Positions 51,075 through 58,981 of a stretch of 64,000 nucleotides of DNA are shown one piece after another. A program made the translations under genes and the position numbers. Position 1 is the stretch's first letter. Every line of letters begins with the position of its first letter. The DNA lies in assembly GCF_009909615.1 (NCBI RefSeq), contig NZ_WWNE01000007.1, positions 229,669-293,668 of the forward strand, read 5' to 3'. The DNA is from Acidiluteibacter ferrifornacis (GTDB taxonomy: Bacteria > Bacteroidota > Bacteroidia > Flavobacteriales_E > Vicingaceae). The notes under the pieces were generated by a model. It had not been told where the DNA came from. It saw only the letters and a list, made by a program, of their open reading frames with translations, and did no database searches.

Positions 51075-51108
51075 AAAAAAAGGCGGGAGAAATCAACCAA
51101 CTCCCGCC
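51075..51108 (-). terminator. Intrinsic terminator between nosZ and the accessory nos genes
   Basis: On the minus strand a perfect 8-bp GC-rich stem GGCGGGAG/CTCCCGCC (51101-51108 and 51082-51089) is followed by seven Ts (A run 51075-51081). It lies 50 bp after the nosZ stop and 23 bp before the next start. No promoter fits in the remaining gap, so downstream nos genes depend on readthrough. Confidence 0.9.
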
Positions 51109-51157
51109 TCGGGAAAATGAATTTTTTAACCGTTTTCTATTTTCCCATATAAACTGA

Positions 51158-53122
51158 TCAATCTTCGCCTAAAGACCAGCTTAATTCAATATCAGAGTCT
51201 GCAGGAGAAACTCTAATGTATCCTTGCATTTCTTGATGCAATGCTGAACAAAAATCCGTACAGTAGAACGGCCATACCCCTACTTTCTTAGGCTCCCAAG
51301 TATTGGTTTTGGTTTGACCTGGCATGATTAATAATTCAGAAGAATTCTGACCTATCATAGAGAAACCATGAGGTACATCAAAATCTTGTTCGTGGTTCGT
51401 AATATGGAAATACACTTTATCACCAACCTTCACACCTTCAATGTTATCCGGAGTAAAGTGACTTCTGATAGTTGACATATAAATGTGAACTTCGTTTCCT
51501 TTTCGCTCTACTTTTGCTTGATCAGGGCTAGTGATGGCGTAAGGGTGCTTGTTTTCATCTAAACGATAGATTTTCTTCGCATTATTTTTCAATAATTCAG
51601 CAGGACAACCTGCAGCATAGTGAGGCTCACCATGAGTTGGGAAATCATAAATCAATTCCATTTTCTCACCTGAGATGTCATAAATCTGTGCAGAGTGCTC
51701 CATTTCAGGACCTACTGGTAAGTATCTATCTTTTGTGATTTTATTCATGGCAACCACATATTTACCAAATGGCTTTCTTGAGTTTCCTCCAGGAATCATT
51801 AAGTGACCAACAGAATAGTAAGTTGGTTTTCTATCAATTACTTCCCAAGTACCTAACTTCCATTTTACCACTTCAGAAGAGATAAAGAAAGTAGTATATG
51901 CGTTTCCTTTTCCATCAAACTCAGTATGCAATGGTCCTAATCCTCCACTCTTAACAGTACCTGCTAATACATCTTCGAACTTTAAAATTGGAATACCATA
52001 CGCTTCTCCGTCAAATTTCTCTGCTTCAATAGCAGCAATCATCTTATCAAATGAGTGAACCGTTAAGTCTGCAGATAATTTACCGTTTCCAATAATGTAT
52101 TGACCAGAAGGATCAACATCACAACCGTGAGGAGATTTAGGAGTTGGTAAGAAATAAACTGCACCTGGAACTTTTAATGGATCAACTGTCAGCACTTCCT
52201 TTTTCATAGTAGTAGTCGCAGTATGTGTACTTTCATCATATACATTGTGTGCATAATTTGCTGGCATCATTGTTCCACCACCATTGTTCACATATTCTTC
52301 GATCTTTTTCCAGTTTACTGCTGCAATAAAATCTTTATCGTTTTGTGAAGCATTCACTTCCAATAAAGAGTTAGCCTCTTCAGTGTTGTAAGTAGTAAAG
52401 AAGAACCAACCGTGAGACTTGTCTCTACCAGGGTGAGATAAATCGTAGTTAAAACCAGGCATCATCAATTGAAATTTAATATCCATGTGACCATGCTCAG
52501 GATCTACACTAATGAAAGACAAAGAACCCTTAAAATTTGATTTATAGTCTTTAATCGGCATATCTTTCTGAGGAATTGGCACAGAGAAACGCGTTCCTGC
52601 AACTACATATTCTGTATTCTCAGTAATGAAAGAAGAACTGTGGTTTCCCGCACTGTTTGGAACTTCGATAATTTCTTCTGTCTCAAACGTGGTTAAACTA
52701 ATTCTCGCAATCCTAGGGGTGTTGTTACCATTGATAAAGATCCAACGACCGTCCAACTCTCCATTGGTTTGAGAAATGTCTGGGTGATGAGCATCATCCC
52801 ACGGCACAAAACCAAAAGAGGTATTCAACATTGGTTTTGTTTCTTCGGAATAACCATAACCTGAAGTTGGAAACTGAGAGAATACAGGAATCTCTTTGAA
52901 CATTCTACCTGATGGCAAACCGTAAACGGTTAAGTTTCCACTATATCCACCTGACATAAAGGCATAAAACTCATCGTGCTCTCCTGGAGCTACATATACC
53001 TTTTCGGCAGCACTAGATGCCAATGCACCTTTATTCGACTTGCCTCCTGACTCGCTGTTGCTACAACTGATTGCAGTTCCCACTAGAGCCAACACAATTA
53101 AACTATTGATTAACTTTTTCAT
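51158..53122 (-). CDS. nosZ: Nitrous oxide reductase, clade II (lipoprotein-type NosZ)
   Basis: A 654-residue enzyme reducing N2O to N2 in the periplasm. The signal is of Sec/lipoprotein type (VGTAISCSNSE, Cys near 20) instead of a twin-arginine signal, which marks clade II NosZ. CuZ histidine motifs include DDAHHPD, NHSSSF, LSHPGRDKSHGW, KSPHGCDVDP, LHTEFDG and THGEPHYAAGC. The CuA site near the C-terminus is complete: YCTDFCSALHQEMQG. Length is normal. It follows cytochrome c and fasciclin lipoprotein genes, which probably share its promoter, and a terminator lies directly after it. Confidence 0.96.
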   Translation of the reverse strand: MKKLINSLIVLALVGTAISCSNSESGGKSNKGALASSAAEKVYVAPGEHDEFYAFMSGGYSGNLTVYGLPSGRMFKEIPVFSQFPTSGYGYSEETKPMLNTSFGFVPWDDAHHPDISQTNGELDGRWIFINGNNTPRIARISLTTFETEEIIEVPNSAGNHSSSFITENTEYVVAGTRFSVPIPQKDMPIKDYKSNFKGSLSFISVDPEHGHMDIKFQLMMPGFNYDLSHPGRDKSHGWFFFTTYNTEEANSLLEVNASQNDKDFIAAVNWKKIEEYVNNGGGTMMPANYAHNVYDESTHTATTTMKKEVLTVDPLKVPGAVYFLPTPKSPHGCDVDPSGQYIIGNGKLSADLTVHSFDKMIAAIEAEKFDGEAYGIPILKFEDVLAGTVKSGGLGPLHTEFDGKGNAYTTFFISSEVVKWKLGTWEVIDRKPTYYSVGHLMIPGGNSRKPFGKYVVAMNKITKDRYLPVGPEMEHSAQIYDISGEKMELIYDFPTHGEPHYAAGCPAELLKNNAKKIYRLDENKHPYAITSPDQAKVERKGNEVHIYMSTIRSHFTPDNIEGVKVGDKVYFHITNHEQDFDVPHGFSMIGQNSSELLIMPGQTKTNTWEPKKVGVWPFYCTDFCSALHQEMQGYIRVSPADSDIELSWSLGED

Positions 53123-53147
53123 ATTCTTGTATTTTGGTTGATTGATA

Positions 53148-53723
53148 TTAATTTTCAGGTAAAATCACTTTGTCGACTACGTGTACGATTCCGTTTCCGG
53201 CTTCTACACTGGCTATTATTTTGGCTCCTCCGATGAATACCTCATCTCCAACAACTTCCACTTTCACGCTTAAATCACTGGCTTGGCCTAGCTTCTTAAA
53301 CTTCTTCAAAAAGTCTTTAGAGTAATTACCTGCCGTTACATGATGTTTTAAAATCTGAGCTAGCTGCTCCTTATTCTCAGGCTTCAGTAAGTTCTCTACA
53401 GTGCCAGCTGGTAATGCTTCAAAAGCTGCATTTATCGGTGCAAAAACCATCAGTGGACCGGCATTTACCAATGCATTTTCTAGCTGTGCAGCCTGAACCG
53501 CAGCTACTAATGTAGAATGATCAGGTGAACCTATAGCAATGTCCAAAACAGTGGGTTGAGATTCATCATCTTTGATAAAGGCCTGCCCTTGTTTTTCAGT
53601 TTTTACTTCAGTCGTATTCGATGTCGCATCTTGCTCGACAGTTTCCGAATTCGGATTGCCGCAGCTCGCTATTGAAATTGCAACAGCTGCGCACAATATT
53701 CCTTTGTTTAAATTATTTTTCAT
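53148..53723 (-). CDS. Fasciclin-domain lipoprotein of the nos operon
   Basis: A 191-residue lipoprotein (SIASCGNPNSE, Cys near 21), a Thr/Glu-rich linker, then one fasciclin (FAS1) domain (about 60-190): DIAIGSPDHSTLVAAVQAAQ, LMVFAPINAAFEALP, LKHHVTAGNY and NGIVHVVDKVILP. FAS1 domains mediate protein contacts. Its location between the cytochrome and nosZ suggests it scaffolds the electron donor or NosZ on the membrane. Such fasciclin proteins recur in Bacteroidota nos operons. Spacing to its neighbours is 25-29 bp. Confidence 0.9.
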   Translation of the reverse strand: MKNNLNKGILCAAVAISIASCGNPNSETVEQDATSNTTEVKTEKQGQAFIKDDESQPTVLDIAIGSPDHSTLVAAVQAAQLENALVNAGPLMVFAPINAAFEALPAGTVENLLKPENKEQLAQILKHHVTAGNYSKDFLKKFKKLGQASDLSVKVEVVGDEVFIGGAKIIASVEAGNGIVHVVDKVILPEN

Positions 53724-53752
53724 GGCGGTTTGGTTTATGGATTAAATTGAAT

Positions 53753-54232
53753 TTAATTAAGTGTTCTAAAGTATTCTAGAATATCACGTGCTTCAGCCTC
53801 AGTTAAATTTTGATTAGCCATTGGAGACCCATTGTGATCAATCAACAATTGACGTGCTACTGGATCTTTCTCCACCATTTCCACAGGATTCAGAATCATA
53901 TTCATAATCCACTCAGGAGACCTTCTTTCTGTTACTCCTTTAATAGCTGGCCCTATAAACTTCTTCTCTACTTTATGACAAGCCTGGCATTTAGTATTGA
54001 ATAGCTCTGTTCCTCTTGCTACCATTGCAGCGTCTATCGCTTCAGCAACTTCTACATTCTTAACGGGCCCGACACCTTTATTTACTTCTGGCTCAGCCTC
54101 TACTATTTCTACTTTGTCCTTTTTGGGCGTTTCTACCTTTTTAGATTCTACTTTTTTCTCTTGTGCTCCACCACCGCAGCTATATAGAACTAGCGTGGCC
54201 ATTACGATTAGGGTTTTGATTGTGTTTTTCAT
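53753..54232 (-). CDS. Monohaem c-type cytochrome lipoprotein, probable NosZ electron donor
   Basis: A 159-residue lipoprotein (LVLYSCGGG, Cys near 19), a charged Lys/Glu/Val linker, then a class I cytochrome c domain with haem motif CQACHK (about 97-102) and a distal methionine in NGSPMANQNL, ending in EARDILEYFRTLN. It is the first gene of the nos operon and the natural periplasmic electron donor to NosZ, as Bacteroidota lack NosR. The promoter and palindrome just upstream control it. Confidence 0.92.
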   Translation of the reverse strand: MKNTIKTLIVMATLVLYSCGGGAQEKKVESKKVETPKKDKVEIVEAEPEVNKGVGPVKNVEVAEAIDAAMVARGTELFNTKCQACHKVEKKFIGPAIKGVTERRSPEWIMNMILNPVEMVEKDPVARQLLIDHNGSPMANQNLTEAEARDILEYFRTLN

Positions 54233-54257
54233 CTTTGATTGATTTTTAATTTCTATT

Positions 54258-54301
54258 CAAAGGTATCTCTGCTTATCTCCTAAGAAAATGACATTTGTCA
54301 T
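54258..54301 (-). promoter_or_regulatory. nos operon promoter with Crp/Fnr-like palindrome at about minus 41
   Basis: On the minus strand TACCTTTG (plus coordinates 54258-54265) matches the TAnnTTTG minus-7 element. Upstream lies the perfect palindrome ATGACA TT TGTCAT (54288-54301). The two centres are about 33 bp apart, placing the palindrome near minus 40/41, the position of class II Crp/Fnr-type activators. This fits oxygen- or NO-dependent activation of nosZ; the activator gene is not in the window. Confidence 0.7.
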
Positions 54302-54505
54302 ATTTTCGGACTTTTTTATCCTTTATTTGAAAAACAAACAACAAGCAGCTATATTCGAAATACTTATATCTGAGAAATACACAAAAAATTATTCCAATTG
54401 AAGAATAGAATTACAGCTCAGTAAGCAGATTACATTCTTTAAATGAACCCTATTTATGAATCATAATATTTTGAAATAGAAAGAAATTTCAATCTAAAAA
54501 AACGT

Positions 54506-54513
54506 TAAATTTG
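54506..54513 (+). promoter_or_regulatory. Minus-7 element directly before the HYC_CC_PP gene
   Basis: TAAATTTG matches TAnnTTTG and ends only 7 bp before the ATG at 54521, implying a very short or absent 5' leader. Confidence 0.55.
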
Positions 54514-54520
54514 GGAATCA

Positions 54521-54925
54521 ATGAAAGCGATATTATCCATATTCTTAATGCTAGAAGTTTTGTTCAGTTCCATGAGCATCACTGTCAATATGCATTACTG
54601 CTTAGGAGAATTGGCTGATATTGCTTTTCTAGAAGAGGCTGAGGTTTGTTCATTCGAGAAGTACTTTGGAACTTCTACCCCGAAAGATGGATTAGCTTTT
54701 AAAAATAAATCATGCTGCGGAAGTGAAAGTTATGTGATTCATGGACAAAACCACGAAACCACATTAAAAAGTGAAACAAAAACTGCTGACTTTGCAATTG
54801 CCATTCGCGATCTACCGCATTTATTAGAAAATATCAGAGAAAGTCTAATACTAACCCCCAACCACTTAAATTCAGTTTTGATTGAATCTTCCATTTTTCT
54901 GCGGATTCAATCTTTTCGATTATAG
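54521..54925 (+). CDS. HYC_CC_PP family metal-associated periplasmic protein
   Basis: A 134-residue protein with a signal peptide (LSIFLMLEVLFSSMSIT), then the family pattern NMHYCLGELAD and NKSCCGSES. The terminal PP motif of the family is absent, and the C-terminus is a short hydrophobic tail. It is a paralogue of the protein encoded at 15004-15432 in the copper module. Being first in the plus-strand unit with MbnP- and MbnH-like genes, divergent from nosZ, it probably takes part in periplasmic copper handling. Confidence 0.72.
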   Translation: MKAILSIFLMLEVLFSSMSITVNMHYCLGELADIAFLEEAEVCSFEKYFGTSTPKDGLAFKNKSCCGSESYVIHGQNHETTLKSETKTADFAIAIRDLPHLLENIRESLILTPNHLNSVLIESSIFLRIQSFRL

Positions 54926-54991
54926 CTTTTTAATTTTAGACAAAAAACATTATCAATCAAAAAATTAACACACCACATTAACAATCGAATC

Positions 54992-55936
54992 ATGAAAAAA
55001 TTTAGACTACTTTTAATATTAGCAGTTAGCGTTATATCTGCTCAAGCTCAGCAGGATATCTATTTTAAAATCAATCACAAATTAGGTTCTGCCAATTTCG
55101 CATACAACCAAACAGCTACCAATAATATTTCCAATTCTTTCAACCTACAACGGCTTGAATACTATATTTCTGAAATCACATTAAAGTATGATGGTGGACA
55201 AGACACCACTTTAGACACCTATATCTTAGTGGATGCAGGAACCACCACCAATGTATTTTTGGGAACTTTCAACATTACGGCCATAGAGAGTGTTTCATTT
55301 GGCACCGGTGTAGATGCAGCTGTAAATAATGGAGACCCAGACCTATGGCCAATGACGCACCCTTTAGCACCTAAATCTCCATCCATGCACTGGGGATGGG
55401 CAGCAGGTTACCGTTTTGCCGCTTTCGAAGGAATGACCGGAGCCAATATGACTACTGCTTGGCAAATTCATGCGTTAGGCAATAGAAATTACAATACCCA
55501 AACAATTGCAACCACAGGATTTACTAATGGCAATACAACTACAATAGAGTTAAATGCTGATTATGCTCAGGCATTAAACAACATTACTATAAATGGTAAT
55601 TTATTCAATCATGGTGAAACAGGTGAAGCAGCGACGTTATTGAGTAATTTCAATACGAGCGTATTTTCTGCAGGGGCTGTTGGTATTAAAGAAAATCAAC
55701 TCACCTCTTTTAGCATTTCGCCCAATCCAAGTGCTCAAGACATTACCCTTCAATTTGAAGACAACCAAAATGGGAATAGGTTAACTGTTTCTTCTATTAA
55801 CGGTCAATTAATCAGCCAAAAAACCATCACTTCAGGTAACCAAGTAAAGGTCTCTATTGATAACAAAGGAACTTATCTGGTTAATATTTATAAAGAAGGA
55901 AAACTAATCGGCTCTGAGAAGGTAATCATACAGTAA
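54992..55936 (+). CDS. MbnP-like copper-associated protein with T9SS sorting domain
   Basis: A 314-residue secreted protein. Signal peptide ends ISAQAQ. The MbnP-type domain (about 20-225) contains DIYFKINHKLG, LQRLEYYISEITL and HPLAPKSPSMHWGWAAGYRF. The His/Trp-rich motif matches MbnP, the methanobactin-associated protein whose tryptophan is oxidised to kynurenine by MbnH for copper binding. The C-terminal ~75 residues (SISPNPSAQDITLQF ... GSEKVIIQ) are a type A T9SS sorting domain, so it is exported to the surface. It lies 2 bp before the dihaem gene. Confidence 0.85.
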   Translation: MKKFRLLLILAVSVISAQAQQDIYFKINHKLGSANFAYNQTATNNISNSFNLQRLEYYISEITLKYDGGQDTTLDTYILVDAGTTTNVFLGTFNITAIESVSFGTGVDAAVNNGDPDLWPMTHPLAPKSPSMHWGWAAGYRFAAFEGMTGANMTTAWQIHALGNRNYNTQTIATTGFTNGNTTTIELNADYAQALNNITINGNLFNHGETGEAATLLSNFNTSVFSAGAVGIKENQLTSFSISPNPSAQDITLQFEDNQNGNRLTVSSINGQLISQKTITSGNQVKVSIDNKGTYLVNIYKEGKLIGSEKVIIQ

Positions 55937-55938
55937 TT

Positions 55939-57045
55939 ATGGAAAAATCAAACCTCACAAAAGGTTTGCTTTTTTTATGTTTCGTTTTATTTTTCTTTCA
56001 AAGTTGTCAAAATGACAATGATGAAATTGGAAATGAAACGTTATTATATGATGGCACACCTTATCAGATAAAAACAGGGAGTTTAGAACAACCTGCCATT
56101 TCGGGTGACAACAAACTAACTGTTCAAGGAGTAAAATTGGGGCGCATGCTTTTTTATGAAAAAAAATTATCTGCCACCCAAACTCAATCTTGTGCTAGTT
56201 GTCACCGACAAGAACATGCATTTACAGACACTGCACGATTCTCTGAGGGAGTCAGAGGTCTTCAGGGTAAACGAAATGCAATGGCTATATTCAACATGGC
56301 GTGGAATACCAATGAATTCTTTTGGGATGGTCGAGCCCATTTATTGCGTCACCAATCTTTAATGCCCATTCAGGACCCTCTAGAAATGGATGAAAGTTTG
56401 GCAAATGTGGTCAATAAATTGAAAGGCGAAAAATCCTATCGAGATCAATTTTTTAGAGCTTTTGGAACAGAAGAAATTACACCTCAAAGAATTTCTTTAG
56501 CCTTGGAGCAGTTTATGAATTCCATCGTTTCAGTGAATAGTAAATATGACCGTTTCGAAAATGGTACTGCTATATTAGACAGTTTAGAGGAGAGAGGTAG
56601 ATATTTATTTTTTGCTGAATTCAATCCGAGTTTCCCATCACTTTCAGGAGCGGATTGTGCCCATTGTCATTCTACCAAAAATTTTGAAAATGATAAGTAT
56701 TTAAACAATGGATTGGACTCTGATGCCGATATGGCAGATGACGGACGCATGAAGGTCACCAATGATCCAAATGACAAAGGCAAGTTCAAAATAACGTCGT
56801 TGCGGAATATTGAATTGACAGCGCCATACATGCACGATGGCCGTTTCAAAACACTAGAAGAAGTTGTGGAACATTACAACTCAGGTCTAAAAAATTCGTC
56901 TACTCTAGACCCAACATTAATTTACCCACTGAACAATGGAGGTCTTCAATTATCATCTGATGATAAAAAAGCATTGATTGCATTTCTGAAGACCTTAACT
57001 GATGATGATTTAATGACGAACTTAGAGTATTCAAACCCATTTTAA
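55939..57045 (+). CDS. MbnH-like dihaem cytochrome c peroxidase family protein
   Basis: A 368-residue lipoprotein-like protein (FFQSCQNDND, Cys near 23) with two haem c motifs, CASCHR (about 88-93) and CAHCHS (about 238-243), and the PYMHDGRFKTLEEVVEHYNSG motif of bacterial cytochrome c peroxidase/MauG relatives. Directly following an MbnP-like gene, it most likely is the MbnH-type enzyme that modifies MbnP's tryptophan rather than a detoxifying peroxidase. The call of MbnH over CcpA rests on gene context. Confidence 0.87.
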   Translation: MEKSNLTKGLLFLCFVLFFFQSCQNDNDEIGNETLLYDGTPYQIKTGSLEQPAISGDNKLTVQGVKLGRMLFYEKKLSATQTQSCASCHRQEHAFTDTARFSEGVRGLQGKRNAMAIFNMAWNTNEFFWDGRAHLLRHQSLMPIQDPLEMDESLANVVNKLKGEKSYRDQFFRAFGTEEITPQRISLALEQFMNSIVSVNSKYDRFENGTAILDSLEERGRYLFFAEFNPSFPSLSGADCAHCHSTKNFENDKYLNNGLDSDADMADDGRMKVTNDPNDKGKFKITSLRNIELTAPYMHDGRFKTLEEVVEHYNSGLKNSSTLDPTLIYPLNNGGLQLSSDDKKALIAFLKTLTDDDLMTNLEYSNPF

Positions 57046-57076
57046 ATTGAATAATCGAAAACACAAAGTAAATACA

Positions 57077-58081
57077 ATGCGACTGTTGGCAGCGTCAATG
57101 GTCGTATTTATTGTTTATGGGTTTCGCATATTTTCCGATACCAAAAGTGTTGATGCCTTAATTAAACATCCACTCGGTTTTCCCCCGATGGAATTTCCTA
57201 CAGGAAATGAATTTAGCAGAGCGCGTTGGGAATTGGGGAAAAAGCTATTCAATGACTCTATACTGTCTATTGATAAAACGATAAGTTGTGGCAGTTGTCA
57301 TTATCCACATTTGGCTTTTTCAGACTCTGTAGCATTGAGTCCAGGTGTGTTTAAACGTGCCGGCGTTCGGAATGCTCCATCATTAGCCAACATTGGTTAT
57401 CACCCTTACTTTCTCAGAGAAGGAAGCGTTCCTACGATTGAAATGCAGGTTTTGGTGCCTATTCAGGAGCACAATGAATTCAATCACAACATCGTAGACA
57501 TAGCTAGAGAATTGGATAAAGATTCTATTTATGTAAAAATGAGCTTGGAAGCTTACAACCGCCGACCTGATCCGTTTGTAATTTCCAGAGCACTCGCTAA
57601 TTATGAGCGAACATTCATGAGCGGAAACAGTCGCTATGATCAATACACTTTTCAAGGTAAAAAGAAGGCGCTTAATCCAACAGAAAAGAAAGGGATGAAG
57701 CTCTTTTTCAGTGAACGATTAAAATGTGTCAACTGTCATGGTGGCTTTAATTTCACCAATTACGCCATTGAAAATAATGGGCTCTCAGAAAAATACGAAG
57801 ATCCAGGTCGATTTCGACTGACATTAGATTCTATTGATTATGCAAAGTTTAAAGTGCCTTCTTTAAGAAATGTAGAATTGACTGCTCCTTACATGCACAA
57901 AGGCCAGTTTGCAACTTTAGAAGAAGTGATAGAGCACTATAACAAAGGAGGTAAAAATCATCCTCAAAAAAGCGAGTTGATACAACCACTAAACTTGACT
58001 GAGAAAGAAAAAAGTGAGCTCCTCGCCTTCTTAAAAACATTAACTGATTATGATTTTGTGACGAATAAAAATTGGCGATAA
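57077..58081 (+). CDS. Second dihaem cytochrome c peroxidase family protein
   Basis: 334 residues from ATG 57077 (MRLLAASMVVFIVYG); an in-frame TTG at 57047 lies right after the previous stop. It has an N-terminal anchor/signal, two haem motifs, CGSCHY (about 74-79) and CVNCHG (about 217-222), and PYMHKGQFATLEEVIEHYNKGG. It is a paralogue of the upstream MbnH-like protein. Tandem members may act on different substrates, or one may be a true H2O2 reductase. Confidence 0.85.
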   Translation: MRLLAASMVVFIVYGFRIFSDTKSVDALIKHPLGFPPMEFPTGNEFSRARWELGKKLFNDSILSIDKTISCGSCHYPHLAFSDSVALSPGVFKRAGVRNAPSLANIGYHPYFLREGSVPTIEMQVLVPIQEHNEFNHNIVDIARELDKDSIYVKMSLEAYNRRPDPFVISRALANYERTFMSGNSRYDQYTFQGKKKALNPTEKKGMKLFFSERLKCVNCHGGFNFTNYAIENNGLSEKYEDPGRFRLTLDSIDYAKFKVPSLRNVELTAPYMHKGQFATLEEVIEHYNKGGKNHPQKSELIQPLNLTEKEKSELLAFLKTLTDYDFVTNKNWR

Positions 58082-58130
58082 AGGATTAATTTTGGCAAAG
58101 AAGACGGTCCATACTCTTCTTTTCTCTGCC

Positions 58131-58745
58131 ATGATTAAACCATTATTTCTGCTTTGTTCACTACTCTTCACTACCGATTTTTTGGCATTAGCTCCAATTG
58201 AAAATCAATGGAAATTGGTCAATGAAGAAGATGGATTCAAAGTCTACACCAGTGAAAATGCTTTTTCTCCTATTCATGAAATTAAAATATTATACACTGC
58301 TACCTCCACTTTAGACAAAGTCTCTATCACACTTGATAATGTACCTAATTATAAAAATTGGGTGTACAAATGTGTAGACTCCAAACGTGTATCGATAAAA
58401 AACAAAGACGATTTTCATTACTATATACTAACTGATTTTCCTTTTCCTTTGTCTGACCGTGATTTGGTAATACATACGCAACAAACGATGTGGCCAAATG
58501 GAAAAGGCTACTCCTCTGTTTCCAAACTATTTCCTTCTGAATATAACAAAAGCGAAGACCGTGTGAGGATGGCTTACTTCGAATCGAAATGGGAAGTAGT
58601 GAAAGTCAATTCCACCACCATTAGTATCGACTACCGAGTAGTGGCTGATCCAGCAGGAGACATTCCATCATGGTTAGTCAATATGGCGATTACAAAAGGC
58701 CCAGTTGAAACAATGCGGAAGTTTAAAACAATGATAGAGAAGTAA
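58131..58745 (+). CDS. START-domain lipid-binding-like protein
   Basis: 204 residues from ATG 58131 (MIKPLFLLCSLLFTT), which gives a clean signal peptide; a longer frame from 58092 does not. The mature part is a START domain (about 25-204): WKLVNEEDGFKVYTSEN, NYKNWVYKCVDSKRV, YYILTDFPFPLSDRDLVI and the C-terminal helix ITKGPVETMRKFKTMI. START domains bind lipids or sterols in a deep pocket; in Bacteroidota these periplasmic forms have no known ligand. It ends the plus-strand series. Confidence 0.85.
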   Translation: MIKPLFLLCSLLFTTDFLALAPIENQWKLVNEEDGFKVYTSENAFSPIHEIKILYTATSTLDKVSITLDNVPNYKNWVYKCVDSKRVSIKNKDDFHYYILTDFPFPLSDRDLVIHTQQTMWPNGKGYSSVSKLFPSEYNKSEDRVRMAYFESKWEVVKVNSTTISIDYRVVADPAGDIPSWLVNMAITKGPVETMRKFKTMIEK

Positions 58746-58794
58746 ATGGCAGACAACTCAATCCACCTACTTTCAAGTATTCATTAAAAAGAAA

Positions 58795-58831
58795 ACCACA
58801 AAGCACACTAAGTTTTTCGCAAAGTTCACAA
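58795..58831 (+). repeat. Short dispersed repeat, copy 1
   Basis: A 37-bp unit beginning ACCACAAAG and ending CACAA, which recurs gap-free at 58882-58918 with mismatches mainly in the loop-like middle. It is in the gap between the START gene and the converging ABC gene. Confidence 0.5.
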
Positions 58832-58881
58832 TAAGAAAGAAAAGCATTTATTGAATTCATTCACATCATAACACAATTCTA

Positions 58882-58918
58882 ACCACAAAGGCTGCTAAGG
58901 TTTCCACGAAGGTCACAA
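58882..58918 (+). repeat. Short dispersed repeat, copy 2
   Basis: Second 37-bp unit (ACCACAAAG ... GTCACAA), 87 bp after the first. The CACAAAG-type words resemble intergenic repeats common in Bacteroidota genomes. Genome-wide copy number is not visible here. Confidence 0.5.
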
Positions 58919-58981
58919 AGAAATTACGAAGTAATATATTAATACTTTGAGTATTGACATATTCATATAATTACAAAGCAA

